DNA of 64,000 bases from Geoalkalibacter sp. (lineage in GTDB: Bacteria; Desulfobacterota; Desulfuromonadia; Desulfuromonadales; Geoalkalibacteraceae): assembly GCF_030605225.1 (NCBI RefSeq), contig NZ_JAUWAV010000014.1, positions 1-64,000 on the forward strand, in the 5' to 3' direction. This document shows, one piece after another, positions 54,501 to 62,347 of the stretch. The position numbers and the translations under genes were made by a program. The notes below the pieces were generated by a model. It made no database searches and was not told the DNA's origin. It saw nothing but the letters and a program-made list of their open reading frames with translations. The first letter of the stretch is position 1; each line of letters starts with the position of its first letter.

Positions 54501-54981
54501 TGCCGGTGAAATAGTTGAACTGGTCCTGGTTGCCGATGGGCGGCTTGCACTCCTTGTTGCCGAGGATCTTGTTGGCCAACCAGTAACCGTCGCTCCCCAG
54601 GCTCGCCTCACCATCCTGGCAGTTGGTGCCCATGGCATTAAAGGTGGCTGACTGGTCATTCCATTTTTCGTTGCCCGAAGGCACCTCGCATTCCTGGGTG
54701 ATGGGATTCCAGTGCGCCTTGTTGCAGCGATAAACCTTATTTTTTTCGCAGGGCAGCTTACCATTGCTGCCGCATTCCGCCTGGTCCGGGTAGACCTGCT
54801 GGGGATCGTAGGGCAGGCGCTCTTTCATGCTCGTGGACGAATCGAGCAGAATCAGCACGTTGGGCGGGATCTCGACGCTCGTGCCGCCGAAGATGATTGT
54901 ATCGCCGACGAAATCGTCGGGACCGGCAAAAACCGGCGCGGCGCCCAACAGCAGTGCGAAAATAAATGCAATGATCTGCAT
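51505..54981 (-). CDS. pilY1: PilY1-type pilus tip protein, copy b
   Basis: 1158 residues. Signal peptide MQIIAFIFALLLGAAPVFAG, a VWA-like domain with intact MIDAS LDSSTSMKE, the GNYINYLKT junction near 165, and the PilY1 beta-propeller domain (about 620-1100). EF-hand-like loops DANRDGVIE near 665 and DISHNGYVD near 860 are the expected calcium sites. ATG 54981 with AGGAGGGGGG is chosen; the frame extends to 55035 but would overlap copy c. Copies b and c are tandem paralogues of nearly equal length and strongly alike in the C-terminal half. Confidence 0.94.
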   Translation of the reverse strand: MQIIAFIFALLLGAAPVFAGPDDFVGDTIIFGGTSVEIPPNVLILLDSSTSMKERLPYDPQQVYPDQAECGSNGKLPCEKNKVYRCNKAHWNPITQECEVPSGNEKWNDQSATFNAMGTNCQDGEASLGSDGYWLANKILGNKECKPPIGNQDQFNYFTGNYINYLKTSKKKIDVAREIIGDLAVKTDGINIGLMRLDNQQGGKLVAEIEMLTTQQKRVDFNTAMKSIAADGDSPLAKAFHQASRYYAGEGGYASPIKETCQRNYVILISDGLPNKDLTVPPAGVCPPQGCTPTALAAACETDPMRLAQQKYLLDQGKSIDSLDHMAAGQSYLEDLVGYLYRRDHRPDMAGEQNVQTYVVGYGLKGGNSCAVPLLDKAARAGSGDRMKKAFLAMDDNDLAAHLERIFDLIREHKTSFSMPVAPPSPQNAHASGNRIYLGLFKPQTGGFWPGNLKKYAIDEKGVIRDAENAVAVHEGGLFRHNSRSFWSTSNDGGEVTQGGAGAVLLARDLTNDPRKIFTYLGETPHLSDAGNRFATTNAALGAAQLGVAAAERNKLIRFVHGFDAYDDNGNGSINDKRPWILGDILHSSPVVVRYNKFSAAQEGDPSLNKSLIFVGANDGQLHAFRDADGTEAWSFIPPVLLPDLQYLRDGNHTYYVDMSPATFVFDANRDGVIEKAKGDRVILMFGLRRGGGKDRLLSNQVRGAYYALDVSDPEQPELLWSITRDAPGFAELGETWSPPSLARMKAQEGGVTKDLLVAVFGAGYDNNEDLRFGNTQGFPKTTDTTKTTLAKNDAGVVTSQADGAQHHPRGRGIFAVKVGEFAGGAFTPAQSLSLIWSVTAGQAGMDKMTYSFPAEVAALDISHNGYVDRFYALDTGGQLWRIDARDAVPSKWKVERIFEANGGAISQKGRKFFYRPSVTVERNGQAMIFIGSGDREHPLNEAVTDRFYAVKDPRDRAKSQPAWDGTALKESDLVDVTENILQEDVLSAGMQAELGVSTIDEAIAKIIKNLRERDGWFIRLDQRPGEKALASPLVFNKVAYFTTFTPLVQEADPCRPGNLGVARVYVVDYLTGEAVRNYDPSNDDQVTDNNARAQTYDGKVLRRSDRERTLGSGIPSGVGVVVPDTGSPSLYIGCDGGICAEDAGAGSRVHSIYWLQR

Positions 54982-55003
54982 GCCCCCCTCCTGAAACGAT
55001 GGA

Positions 55004-58000
55004 TCAGCGCTGCAGCCAATAAAGCGGTTGCACACGGCCGCCGGGCAAGGCGTCTTCCACGCAGATGCCGCCGTCGCAGCCGATGAGAATCTTCGGTTCT
55101 CCGGTTTCGGAAATCACCACGCTCACCCCGGAGGGGATGCCGCTGCCCAAGGTGCGCTCGCGATCCGAGCGGCGCAGCACCTTGCCGTCGCGGCCCTTGG
55201 CGCGCAGGTTGGTTTCCGTGCCTTGGCCATCGTTGGTCGGATCGTAATTTTTAACCGCCTCGCCCGTCAGATAATCGACGGCATAGAGGCGCGCGACCCC
55301 GGGATTAGAAGTATTGCACGGATCCTCGTTGACCAGGATTTCAGGCGTAAAGGTTGTGAAATAGGCCACCTTGTTGAAAACCTGGGCCGGTGAAAGAATT
55401 TTTTCTCCATCGCGCAGATCAAGCTTGATGAACCAGCCATCCTTGTCCTGCAGATCTTTAAGAACTTTCTTCACCGCCTCATCCAGGGTCGACACACCGA
55501 GATCCGTCTGCATCTGCGCCGTCAGGGAGGCGGCCTGAAGCACATTGTCCGTCACGTCGACCAGATCGCTTTCGATCAGCGGCTGGTTGTTCCAGGCGAT
55601 TTTTGACGCCGGACGATCGACGGGATCCTTGATGGCGTAAAAACGATCGACCACCGCCTCGTTGAGGGGATGCTCGCGATCGCCGCTGCCGACAAAGATC
55701 AGCGGCTGACGGTTGCGCTCGACGGTCACCGACGGGCGCTGCAGAAATTTGCGCCCTTTTTGCGTGCCCGCGCCGTCGTTGGCCGCAAAAATCCGCGCCA
55801 CCGTCCACTCTTTGGGATCGGGATGATGCGCATCGATGCGCCAGAGCTGCCCGCCGGTATCCGTGGCGTAGAAACGATCGACATAACCATTGTGCGACAA
55901 ATCCAGGGCGGCGATCTCGGCGGGAAAAGAAAAGCTCATGGCGGCATTGTTCGCCACGGTAAATCCCCAAAGTTTGCCGGGACTGGTTGTCGGAGTGAAG
56001 GTTCCTGCGCTGAATTCGCCGATTTTAACCGCATAGAGGCCGCGACCGCGAGGATTGAGTTGGGCGCCGTTTGCCGGACTGGGGCTGGTCACCTTGCCCG
56101 CATCCAAGGTGGCGAGGGTCGTGTCGGTTTCCGTGGTGGCCACGGGAAATCCTTGGGTGTTGCCGAAGCGCCGGTCTTCGTTGTTGTCGTAGCCGGCACC
56201 GAACACCGCCACCATCAGATCTTTGCTCACCCCGCCCTCCTGAACCTTCATGCGCACCGGCACGGGAGGGCTCCAGGCTTCGCCGAGTTCGCCGAAGCCG
56301 CTCGTGGCGCTGGTGATTTTCCAGAGAAACTGCGGTTTTTCGGGGTCGGTCACGTCAAGGGCGTAATAGCCGCCGCGCACCTGGTCGGCGAGCAGGCGGT
56401 CCTTGCCGCCGCCGCGCCGCAGCCCGAACATCAGGAGAACGCGATCGCCCGCTTCGATGGTGCCGTTCTGATTTTTATCGAAGATGAAAACCGTGGGCGT
56501 CATGTCGACGAAATAGCTGTGGCTGCCGTCGCGCAGATATTTGAGATCGGGCAGGAGAATATCTGGGATAAAGGACCAGAGTTCCTCCCCGTCGGCATCG
56601 CGGAAAGCGTGCAGCTGGCCATCGTTGGCGCCGACGAAAATCACGCTCTTGTTGTGGGCCGGATTGTTTTCCTGATCCGCCTTGTAGTTGTTGTAGTGAA
56701 CCACCACGGGACTTGAATGCAGAATGTCGCCGAGGATCCAGTCACGCTTCTCCGTGGTGTTGTTGTTGGCGTTGTCGTCGTAGGCGTCGATGCCGTGCAC
56801 GAAGGGAATGAGCTTGCCGCGCTCGGCGGCCGTCACCCCCAGCAACGCGGCGCTCAGCCCGGCATTGCCCAAGGCGAAGCGGTTGTCGCCATCGCTCAGA
56901 TCGAGCTCGTTGCTGATGTTGGTGTAAATCCGCCGGGGATTGTTGGCAAAATCCCGACTCAGCAGCAAGGCTCCGGCGCCGCCCTTGTTGACCTCCTGCC
57001 CATCGGCGGCGCTGCTCCAATAGGATTGGGCCTTTTCTAGAATGCCGCCCGCGGCGGAGGTGGCCACCGCGCCGTTCTTGTCGAGGACCTTGCCGTCCTT
57101 GGCCAGGCCGAATTTCTTGAGATTACCGCGCCAGCGCCCGTCGCCCATCGGCTGAAACATTCCCAGATAAATGCGTTCGCCGCTGGCGTAGCGGTTCTGG
57201 GGACTGGCGGGCGCCATAGGGGTGGCAAACGAGGTGTGAACCTCCCGAATTTCATCGATGATGGAGGTCAACGCCGAGGCCAAGCCCACCGGGTCGTTGG
57301 CCAGAAACGCCTCGGTGCGCCGTCCTCCAGTACCGTTCTGCATGGTTTCATCGAGAAGCAGGACGGCGCTTTCGACCCCGCCTTCCAGACCGAAGCCCAC
57401 CGTGTAAGTGACGACATTCTGCTTGCCGGTCCATTGCGGAAAGATATCGCTGTGATATAGCTCCCAGGCCACGTCGTCCAGATAGTCGCTGCCGCTGTTG
57501 GGATAGGTTTTGCGCGGATCCTTGGCCGGTTCAAATCCATCGCCGTCGCAGTCGCCGTTGTTGCAGAGGGTCCTGAGCAGCGCATGGTCGTCGCGCGTCG
57601 ACATGCCGTCGGAAATCAGGATGATATAGTTGTTCTGGCAATGGGATTGCACGGGCGAAACATAGTTGACCCCGCTGTTGAACGGGCTTTTCAACCCCCG
57701 AAAGTAAGCACGCGCCTCGAACAGGGTTTCCGCCAGGGGTGTCCAACCCTCGGCGGTCAGCCCGTCGACGGCCTCGAGAAACTTCGCGCGCTTCTTGGTG
57801 GTGCCGCTCCAGATCTCATCCAGGTTCTCCACGTAAGCCGTATAGGTGCCGCTGGCGGCGAACCTCCCGCCATCCTCGAAATTGAAGCGCATTAGGCCGA
57901 AACGGATGCCGGGATTGGCCGTGATCAGATCCTTGACGACCTTTTTTGCAACGTCGAGCTTGCTGGCATCCTGAGCTTGCCGGCGAAAATTGATCCAGTT

Positions 58001-58483
58001 TCCGGTAGCGTAATAACGGAAGGTCCGATCATCCCTTGTTTGAGAGCAGCTGTTTCTATTGAGATCGATAATATATTTGTTGGTCGCGAAAAGTCCGTTT
58101 TTTCTCAGTTCATCAATCACCACATTGCAACCTGAGCTCAACTTATTCAGGTCAGCATGTCCCTTTTTCCACCTTGAACAGTTAAGATAGTCCCTTTCGT
58201 CGCATTCATAGACATAATCACGGATGCAAGGTTTTTGCCCGCTTGATTCACAGGTTTGGGAATCGGCATAAGTCACGTTCGGATCATAGGCTTCTCGGGT
58301 GATGATTTCCCTCATGCTTCCCGACGTGTCGACAATCAGCAAAACATTGGGAGGAAGACCGGGGCCGGCGCCACCGAATATGGCGGTATCTCCAATGTAG
58401 TCGTCAGGGCCGGCCCAAGCGCTACCAAGGATCGACAGACCGAAAACGACCCAAAACAAGACAATGCGTGAAATTTTATTCAT
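55004..58483 (-). CDS. pilY1: PilY1-type pilus tip protein, copy c
   Basis: 1159 residues. Signal peptide ending SAWAG, VWA-like domain with intact MIDAS VDTSGSM, a cysteine-rich stretch (about 65-145), GNWINFRRQ at the fixed junction near 160, and the PilY1 beta-propeller (about 620-1100). Calcium-type loops DKNQNGTIE near 666 and DLSHNGYVD near 860. The N-terminal coding part (58020-58330) is clearly more AT-rich than the rest, hinting at recombination. AAGGAAGGA precedes ATG 58483. Confidence 0.94.
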   Translation of the reverse strand: MNKISRIVLFWVVFGLSILGSAWAGPDDYIGDTAIFGGAGPGLPPNVLLIVDTSGSMREIITREAYDPNVTYADSQTCESSGQKPCIRDYVYECDERDYLNCSRWKKGHADLNKLSSGCNVVIDELRKNGLFATNKYIIDLNRNSCSQTRDDRTFRYYATGNWINFRRQAQDASKLDVAKKVVKDLITANPGIRFGLMRFNFEDGGRFAASGTYTAYVENLDEIWSGTTKKRAKFLEAVDGLTAEGWTPLAETLFEARAYFRGLKSPFNSGVNYVSPVQSHCQNNYIILISDGMSTRDDHALLRTLCNNGDCDGDGFEPAKDPRKTYPNSGSDYLDDVAWELYHSDIFPQWTGKQNVVTYTVGFGLEGGVESAVLLLDETMQNGTGGRRTEAFLANDPVGLASALTSIIDEIREVHTSFATPMAPASPQNRYASGERIYLGMFQPMGDGRWRGNLKKFGLAKDGKVLDKNGAVATSAAGGILEKAQSYWSSAADGQEVNKGGAGALLLSRDFANNPRRIYTNISNELDLSDGDNRFALGNAGLSAALLGVTAAERGKLIPFVHGIDAYDDNANNNTTEKRDWILGDILHSSPVVVHYNNYKADQENNPAHNKSVIFVGANDGQLHAFRDADGEELWSFIPDILLPDLKYLRDGSHSYFVDMTPTVFIFDKNQNGTIEAGDRVLLMFGLRRGGGKDRLLADQVRGGYYALDVTDPEKPQFLWKITSATSGFGELGEAWSPPVPVRMKVQEGGVSKDLMVAVFGAGYDNNEDRRFGNTQGFPVATTETDTTLATLDAGKVTSPSPANGAQLNPRGRGLYAVKIGEFSAGTFTPTTSPGKLWGFTVANNAAMSFSFPAEIAALDLSHNGYVDRFYATDTGGQLWRIDAHHPDPKEWTVARIFAANDGAGTQKGRKFLQRPSVTVERNRQPLIFVGSGDREHPLNEAVVDRFYAIKDPVDRPASKIAWNNQPLIESDLVDVTDNVLQAASLTAQMQTDLGVSTLDEAVKKVLKDLQDKDGWFIKLDLRDGEKILSPAQVFNKVAYFTTFTPEILVNEDPCNTSNPGVARLYAVDYLTGEAVKNYDPTNDGQGTETNLRAKGRDGKVLRRSDRERTLGSGIPSGVSVVISETGEPKILIGCDGGICVEDALPGGRVQPLYWLQR

Positions 58484-58528
58484 AATGAATCCTTCCTTGA
58501 GCCAGAAGGTGGATGATTTTCACCAAAA

Positions 58529-58897
58529 CTAAGGCAGGGTGCCAAGATAATTGACAAAATTGCCCGACACCCAGACTTTCGGATCGCCCTCCGGGCCGCA
58601 GTTGCCGGCGTCATCGAGGGTGCCGACCCAATAGCCTCGATCGATCAGGGCTGCCTTGGCCGGTGAGCAATGAAGCTGCGCGAGCAATCGCGGCGCTCTC
58701 GAAAGACGATAAGGCGCCTTGCCGTCGTAGCTCCAATAGAGCTCCGAGGTTTCAAAATCACCCGGGTAAGTCTGCTTGGATTGGTAGTTGCCCGCCTCGG
58801 CGAAATAAACGTCCTCGGCGAACAAGGGCCCCCCCCCCAGCAACACCAAAAACAAACCACCGACCCAAAACCGCACGACTCTTGAAAAAACCACCAT
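58529..58897 (-). CDS. Secreted 122-residue protein resembling only the N-terminus of PilY1
   Basis: Signal peptide RFWVGGLFLVLLGGGPLFA, then VYFAEAGNYQSKQTY, RLLAQLHCSP, GYWVGTLDDAGNCGPEGD and a final VSGNFVNYLGTLP before the TAG stop. The ending matches the GNYINYLK/GNWINFRR junction of the PilY1 copies, yet the MIDAS DxSxS segment and everything after the junction are absent. Reading on past the stop gives more stops, so it is not a simple single frameshift. Either a truncated remnant of another PilY1 or a small partner protein. It lies between pilX and pilY1c. Confidence 0.65.
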   Translation of the reverse strand: MVVFSRVVRFWVGGLFLVLLGGGPLFAEDVYFAEAGNYQSKQTYPGDFETSELYWSYDGKAPYRLSRAPRLLAQLHCSPAKAALIDRGYWVGTLDDAGNCGPEGDPKVWVSGNFVNYLGTLP

Positions 58898-58920
58898 GAC
58901 AAGAACCCCTTTCCGACCGT

Positions 58921-59406
58921 TCAGCGCGCCACGATGCGCGACACCTGCATTTCCAGTTCAGTATGCGAAGCATTCTCCATCCCCTGCGGAAACTCCCCGT
59001 GGACTTCCAGGACATAGTAGCGCGCCTGAAAACTACTGGCGGTGGTGGCATCATTTCCCGAACCGACCGGGGGCGGACCATCGCCAAGGGCGATTGCTCG
59101 ATTGATCGGCTCTTCGTCGATCTCTTCCACGCGCAGACCGCTGCGATTGATGCTGACGAGATTGTCGAAACTATTGAGGTTGAGGTCGTCGCGCAGATTA
59201 TTCAAACCGATCTGCACTCCCCGCTCGGCGGCAGACAGCGACTCATTGAACGCCCGGTAGTTGCCGGCGATTTTGACTTCGACGGTCGAGTTGGTCAGCG
59301 CAAAGGTGCAAAGGATGAGCAGCACCGCGAGCATGGTGAGAACCAGCACCAGGGCGGTGCCGCGCTGGTCGGCGAGAACTTGGGGATAAATACGAAAAAT
59401 TTTCAT
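58921..59406 (-). CDS. pilX: PilX-family minor pilin, second set
   Basis: 161 residues. PilX-type start DQRGTALVLVLTMLAVLLILCTFALTN, then NYRAFNESLSAAERGVQIGL as in other PilX proteins. Minor pilin of the right-hand operon. A 124-base gap with a dispersed-repeat look separates it from pilW; the 122-residue fragment follows it after 23 bases. Confidence 0.85.
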   Translation of the reverse strand: MKIFRIYPQVLADQRGTALVLVLTMLAVLLILCTFALTNSTVEVKIAGNYRAFNESLSAAERGVQIGLNNLRDDLNLNSFDNLVSINRSGLRVEEIDEEPINRAIALGDGPPPVGSGNDATTASSFQARYYVLEVHGEFPQGMENASHTELEMQVSRIVAR

Positions 59407-59419
59407 GCTTGAATACCCC

Positions 59420-59515
59420 TTCAGCAGAGGGAACGCCGATGAACGCGGAAAAATCCGGATCAGGGCGGATCAGGTCGTAAATCCACATTGATCCTGAAAA
59501 TCTGCGTCCTTTTGG
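59420..59515. repeat. Probable dispersed intergenic repeat inside the operon
   Basis: The pilW-pilX gap holds short repeated GGATCAGG, GATGAACGC and AAATC words of the kind seen in ATCCGCGTTCATC-type intergenic repeats. Nothing else was found in the 59407-59530 gap apart from weak ribosome-site-like sequence. Confidence 0.4.
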
Positions 59516-59530
59516 CGCCTGTAACTTGGA

Positions 59531-60472
59531 TCAACGGTTGCGCAACTGCACCACGGTGGTCAGGCTGCGGGTTTTGACGTTGCTGGCCTGCCCCGGTGCC
59601 AGATAGCCGGCGATGCCGGTCTGGGTCGCATCCGTGGCGCCGGTCAGGGTGATGCGCACGGCGCGAATGTTGTCCAGACGCGGATCGCCCGCGGGCAGGG
59701 CGGCAAGCTCGCTGCCGTCATCGAGCAGATAGGCGAAGACCAGATCCGTCACCTTCACGGCCAGAATTTCATCGCCGAGACCCGTGGCGCTGCGCTGCAA
59801 GAGTTGCTGCGCGGCATCGGCGGAATCGGGATCATCCACCAGGGCGTAAGTAAGGATATTGGGATGAACCGGGGGACTGGTGTTGGGATCCGCAGTCGGC
59901 GCCAGATTCACATCGAACACCTTGACCAGAGTATCGCCAGGGCGGTAATCGACCGCCGCGTTAAAGCCATTCAGGGGAACAACGGGAGTGGTGATGTCCC
60001 CAGGCGCCCTGACCACTCGCAGCACACGGTCGAGGGGCTGAATACGATTGCCGGGACGCACGATGCGCACCAGATCGCCATTCTCAAACAATCTGGCCGT
60101 CTCCACGCTCGCCACCTGTACATCGATCGGTGTATTGGGCGAGGCAGGCGAGGAAAACTCCGTCGCGATCCGAGCCGCGGCGCCGCTGACCGTCGCGGTA
60201 CGCAAGGTCAGGGCGTCGGCTGCGGCGGCAGCGATGGCCGGCCCGTCATCGATGAGAAACCCGGCCAGACGCAGATCGCGACTCATGCGCTCCAAGGCCA
60301 CGCGCAAATTCTGCTGCACCTCCACCACTTCTTCGGCGGTATGCACATGGCGTTGGGTGGTCTGAACCAGCCCGAGCACCGCGGCCATCACCACGCCGAG
60401 CAGGGCGGCGACGATGAGCAGTTCGATGAGGGTGAAGCCCCGCTGGTCGCAAGATGTGGGCAGTTTTTTCAT
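59531..60472 (-). CDS. pilW: PilW-family minor pilin, second set
   Basis: 313 residues. Prepilin site DQRGFTLIELLIVAALLGVVMAAVLGL with Gly cleavage and Glu +5; then TAEEVVEVQQNLRVALERMSRDLRLAGFLI, the PilW signature. The exported part is larger than in the left-hand copy and lacks the Asp-Pro repeat. ATG 60472 overlaps the pilV stop by four bases. Confidence 0.9.
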   Translation of the reverse strand: MKKLPTSCDQRGFTLIELLIVAALLGVVMAAVLGLVQTTQRHVHTAEEVVEVQQNLRVALERMSRDLRLAGFLIDDGPAIAAAAADALTLRTATVSGAAARIATEFSSPASPNTPIDVQVASVETARLFENGDLVRIVRPGNRIQPLDRVLRVVRAPGDITTPVVPLNGFNAAVDYRPGDTLVKVFDVNLAPTADPNTSPPVHPNILTYALVDDPDSADAAQQLLQRSATGLGDEILAVKVTDLVFAYLLDDGSELAALPAGDPRLDNIRAVRITLTGATDATQTGIAGYLAPGQASNVKTRSLTTVVQLRNR

Positions 60473-60879
60473 AATCGCTTGAATCCCGTCAGAGTCACGG
60501 TTCGAGCATTCCCCTGCACCCGCACATTAATACGCACCATCCCGTTGGCCGGATTATTCAGGAGAGTATCGAAGGTGGCGACGTAATTGCCGCCTCCGGG
60601 TATCTGGCTCATGGCCGCTTCATCCAGGGGATAGGGCTGGTTGTTTTGACTGGCATTAAACACCGCATCCCTCGCCGGCCGTGACAGCAACTCGTCGAGC
60701 ACGCCCTGGGCGACGGCCGTGGCCACCGAAGTGCTGTCGGCCACCACGTTGGAGCGCATGGCAGTGATCTGCATGCCCGCCACGGTCAGCAGCCCGACGG
60801 CGAAGATGGTCACCGCGACGAGCAGTTCCAGCAACGTGAAGCCCCGTTGGCGGCGGATCTTAAAGAGCTGTTTCATCAT
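60469..60879 (-). CDS. pilV: PilV-family minor pilin, second set
   Basis: 136 residues. Prepilin site RQRGFTLLELLVAVTIFAVGLLTVAGMQITAMRSN, closely matching the left-hand PilV leader and helix. First gene of the right-hand operon behind the sigma-54 promoter at 60911-60927. ATG 60879 (or the next codon, also ATG) is chosen because an upstream extension would lie across that promoter. Confidence 0.88.
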   Translation of the reverse strand: MMKQLFKIRRQRGFTLLELLVAVTIFAVGLLTVAGMQITAMRSNVVADSTSVATAVAQGVLDELLSRPARDAVFNASQNNQPYPLDEAAMSQIPGGGNYVATFDTLLNNPANGMVRINVRVQGNARTVTLTGFKRL

Positions 60880-60910
60880 AGGGTTCCACGATTCTCCCAC
60901 AGATTCCTCG

Positions 60911-60927
60911 TGCAATTCCCGCACCAG
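60911..60927 (-). promoter_or_regulatory. Candidate sigma-54 promoter of the right-hand minor-pilin/pilY1 operon
   Basis: Minus strand CTGGTGCGGGAATTGCA: GG and GC spaced by ten bases, matching TGGnnCG-N4-TTGCA. Start near 60900, a leader of about 20 bases to pilV. The gene upstream encodes a sigma-54 activator. Confidence 0.7.
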
Positions 60928-60957
60928 CGGTCAAAGTGGGCATTTTAACCCGAAATG

Positions 60958-60995
60958 CACGGCGCAAACCATGCAAAAGTTACACAGGCGCCGTG
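60958..60995. promoter_or_regulatory. Inverted repeat upstream of the sigma-54 promoter, possible activator site
   Basis: CACGGCGC (60958-60965) and GCGCCGTG (60988-60995) are perfect complements 22 bases apart, 60-95 bases upstream of the predicted start. No T run follows on the minus strand. It could be an enhancer for the neighbouring NtrC-type protein or a weak terminator of that gene. Confidence 0.4.
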
Positions 60996-61009
60996 ATTTG
61001 GCGGTTTTT

Positions 61010-62347
61010 TCAATCCAGTCCGTATTCCTTGATCTTGTAGATCAAAGCGCGCAGGCTGATGTCGAGCAACTGGGCGGCCTGGGTGCGATTACCGTTGGTG
61101 CGGGCGAGAGCCTTGCGAATGAATTCCCGCTCCATGCGCGGCACTGCCTCTTTAAGGGAAAGAGAAGCGGCCGCATCCCGATTTTCCCGACGGATATCCC
61201 AGGAGAGATCGGCCAGTTCAATGCGTGGAGCGCGGCAAAAAATCAGGGTGCGTTCGATGAAATTGGCCAGTTCGCGCACATTGCCGGGCCAGGAATGGTT
61301 TTCAAGCAATTCCAGACAGGCGGGAGCGAAGCGCGGCACGGTGCGCCCTTCGCGGCGGGCGATTCGTTCCAGGAAATGATCGGCGAGGGGACGGATATCC
61401 TCGCGCCGCTCACGCAAGGCGGGGATGATGAGTTCGACGACATTGAGGCGATAATAGAGATCCTCGCGGAAGCGTCCGTCGCTCACCGCCTGCTTGAGAT
61501 CGACGGCGGTGGCCGCGATCACGCGGGTTTGAACCCGACGAGAGCGGGTTTCACCGATGCGCCGCACTTCGCCGTCCTGCAAGACGCGCAGCAGCTTAGG
61601 TTGCAGTTCGAGGGGCAATTCGGCGATTTCGTCGAGAAACAAGGTGCCGCCGTCGGCGGCCAGAAACAGTCCGTCACGTTCGCGCTCGGCACCGGTGAAG
61701 GATCCCCGCGCGTGCCCGAAGAGTTCGCTTTCGAGCAGGCCTGCGGGAATCGCACCGCAGTTCAGCGCAAAAAACCGCTCCAGGGGACGCCCACTGCGTT
61801 CGTGCAGGGCGCGGGCCACCAGTTCCTTGCCCGTGCCGGTTTCGCCTCGCACCAGCACCGGCGAACCGGCAGGCGCAACGCGCTCCACCAACCCCATCAC
61901 CTGAGCCATGGCCTGGCTCGCATAAACCAGATCGCCCTTGAGTTGCCGCCGCAGGCTCAGATTTTCGCGCTGCAGGCCGAGACGCTCCTGGGCCTTTTTG
62001 AGCGTCAGCACCACCTCATCGGGCTTAAAGGGTTTGGACAGGTAGTCGTAGGCACCGCGTTTCATGCATTCCAGGGCCTGATCGACACTGCCGTAGGCGG
62101 TCATCATGATGAGGGTGACCGGCAGGCCAAGACCGCGCACCGCGTCGAGAAACTCCAGGCCGCCCAGTTCGGGCATGCGCACATCGCACAGGGCGATGTC
62201 GCAGGGTGTGTTCTGCAAATGCTCCAGGGCCTGCCGACCATGTTCGGCCTCGCTCACCACATAACCGGCGCGCTCCAGCAGCAGGCGCAGCATGTGGCGC
62301 ATGGCGCTTTCATCATCAACCACCAGAATCCGCAGAGCTTCAGACAT
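61010..62347 (-). CDS. Sigma-54-dependent response regulator for the minor-pilin/pilY1 operon
   Basis: 445 residues: receiver (about 6-120, Asp in [21 protein letters not shown]), AAA+ (about 138-370, Walker A GETGTGKE, intact [14 protein letters not shown]) and a Fis-type helix-turn-helix ([21 protein letters not shown]). It overlaps its kinase gene by eight bases. Being 130 bases upstream of pilV with a sigma-54 promoter between, it very likely activates that operon. This role is inferred from position. Distinct from PilR encoded at 29238-30647. Confidence 0.95.
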   Translation of the reverse strand: MSEALRILVVDDESAMRHMLRLLLERAGYVVSEAEHGRQALEHLQNTPCDIALCDVRMPELGGLEFLDAVRGLGLPVTLIMMTAYGSVDQALECMKRGAYDYLSKPFKPDEVVLTLKKAQERLGLQRENLSLRRQLKGDLVYASQAMAQVMGLVERVAPAGSPVLVRGETGTGKELVARALHERSGRPLERFFALNCGAIPAGLLESELFGHARGSFTGAERERDGLFLAADGGTLFLDEIAELPLELQPKLLRVLQDGEVRRIGETRSRRVQTRVIAATAVDLKQAVSDGRFREDLYYRLNVVELIIPALRERREDIRPLADHFLERIARREGRTVPRFAPACLELLENHSWPGNVRELANFIERTLIFCRAPRIELADLSWDIRRENRDAAASLSLKEAVPRMEREFIRKALARTNGNRTQAAQLLDISLRALIYKIKEYGLD

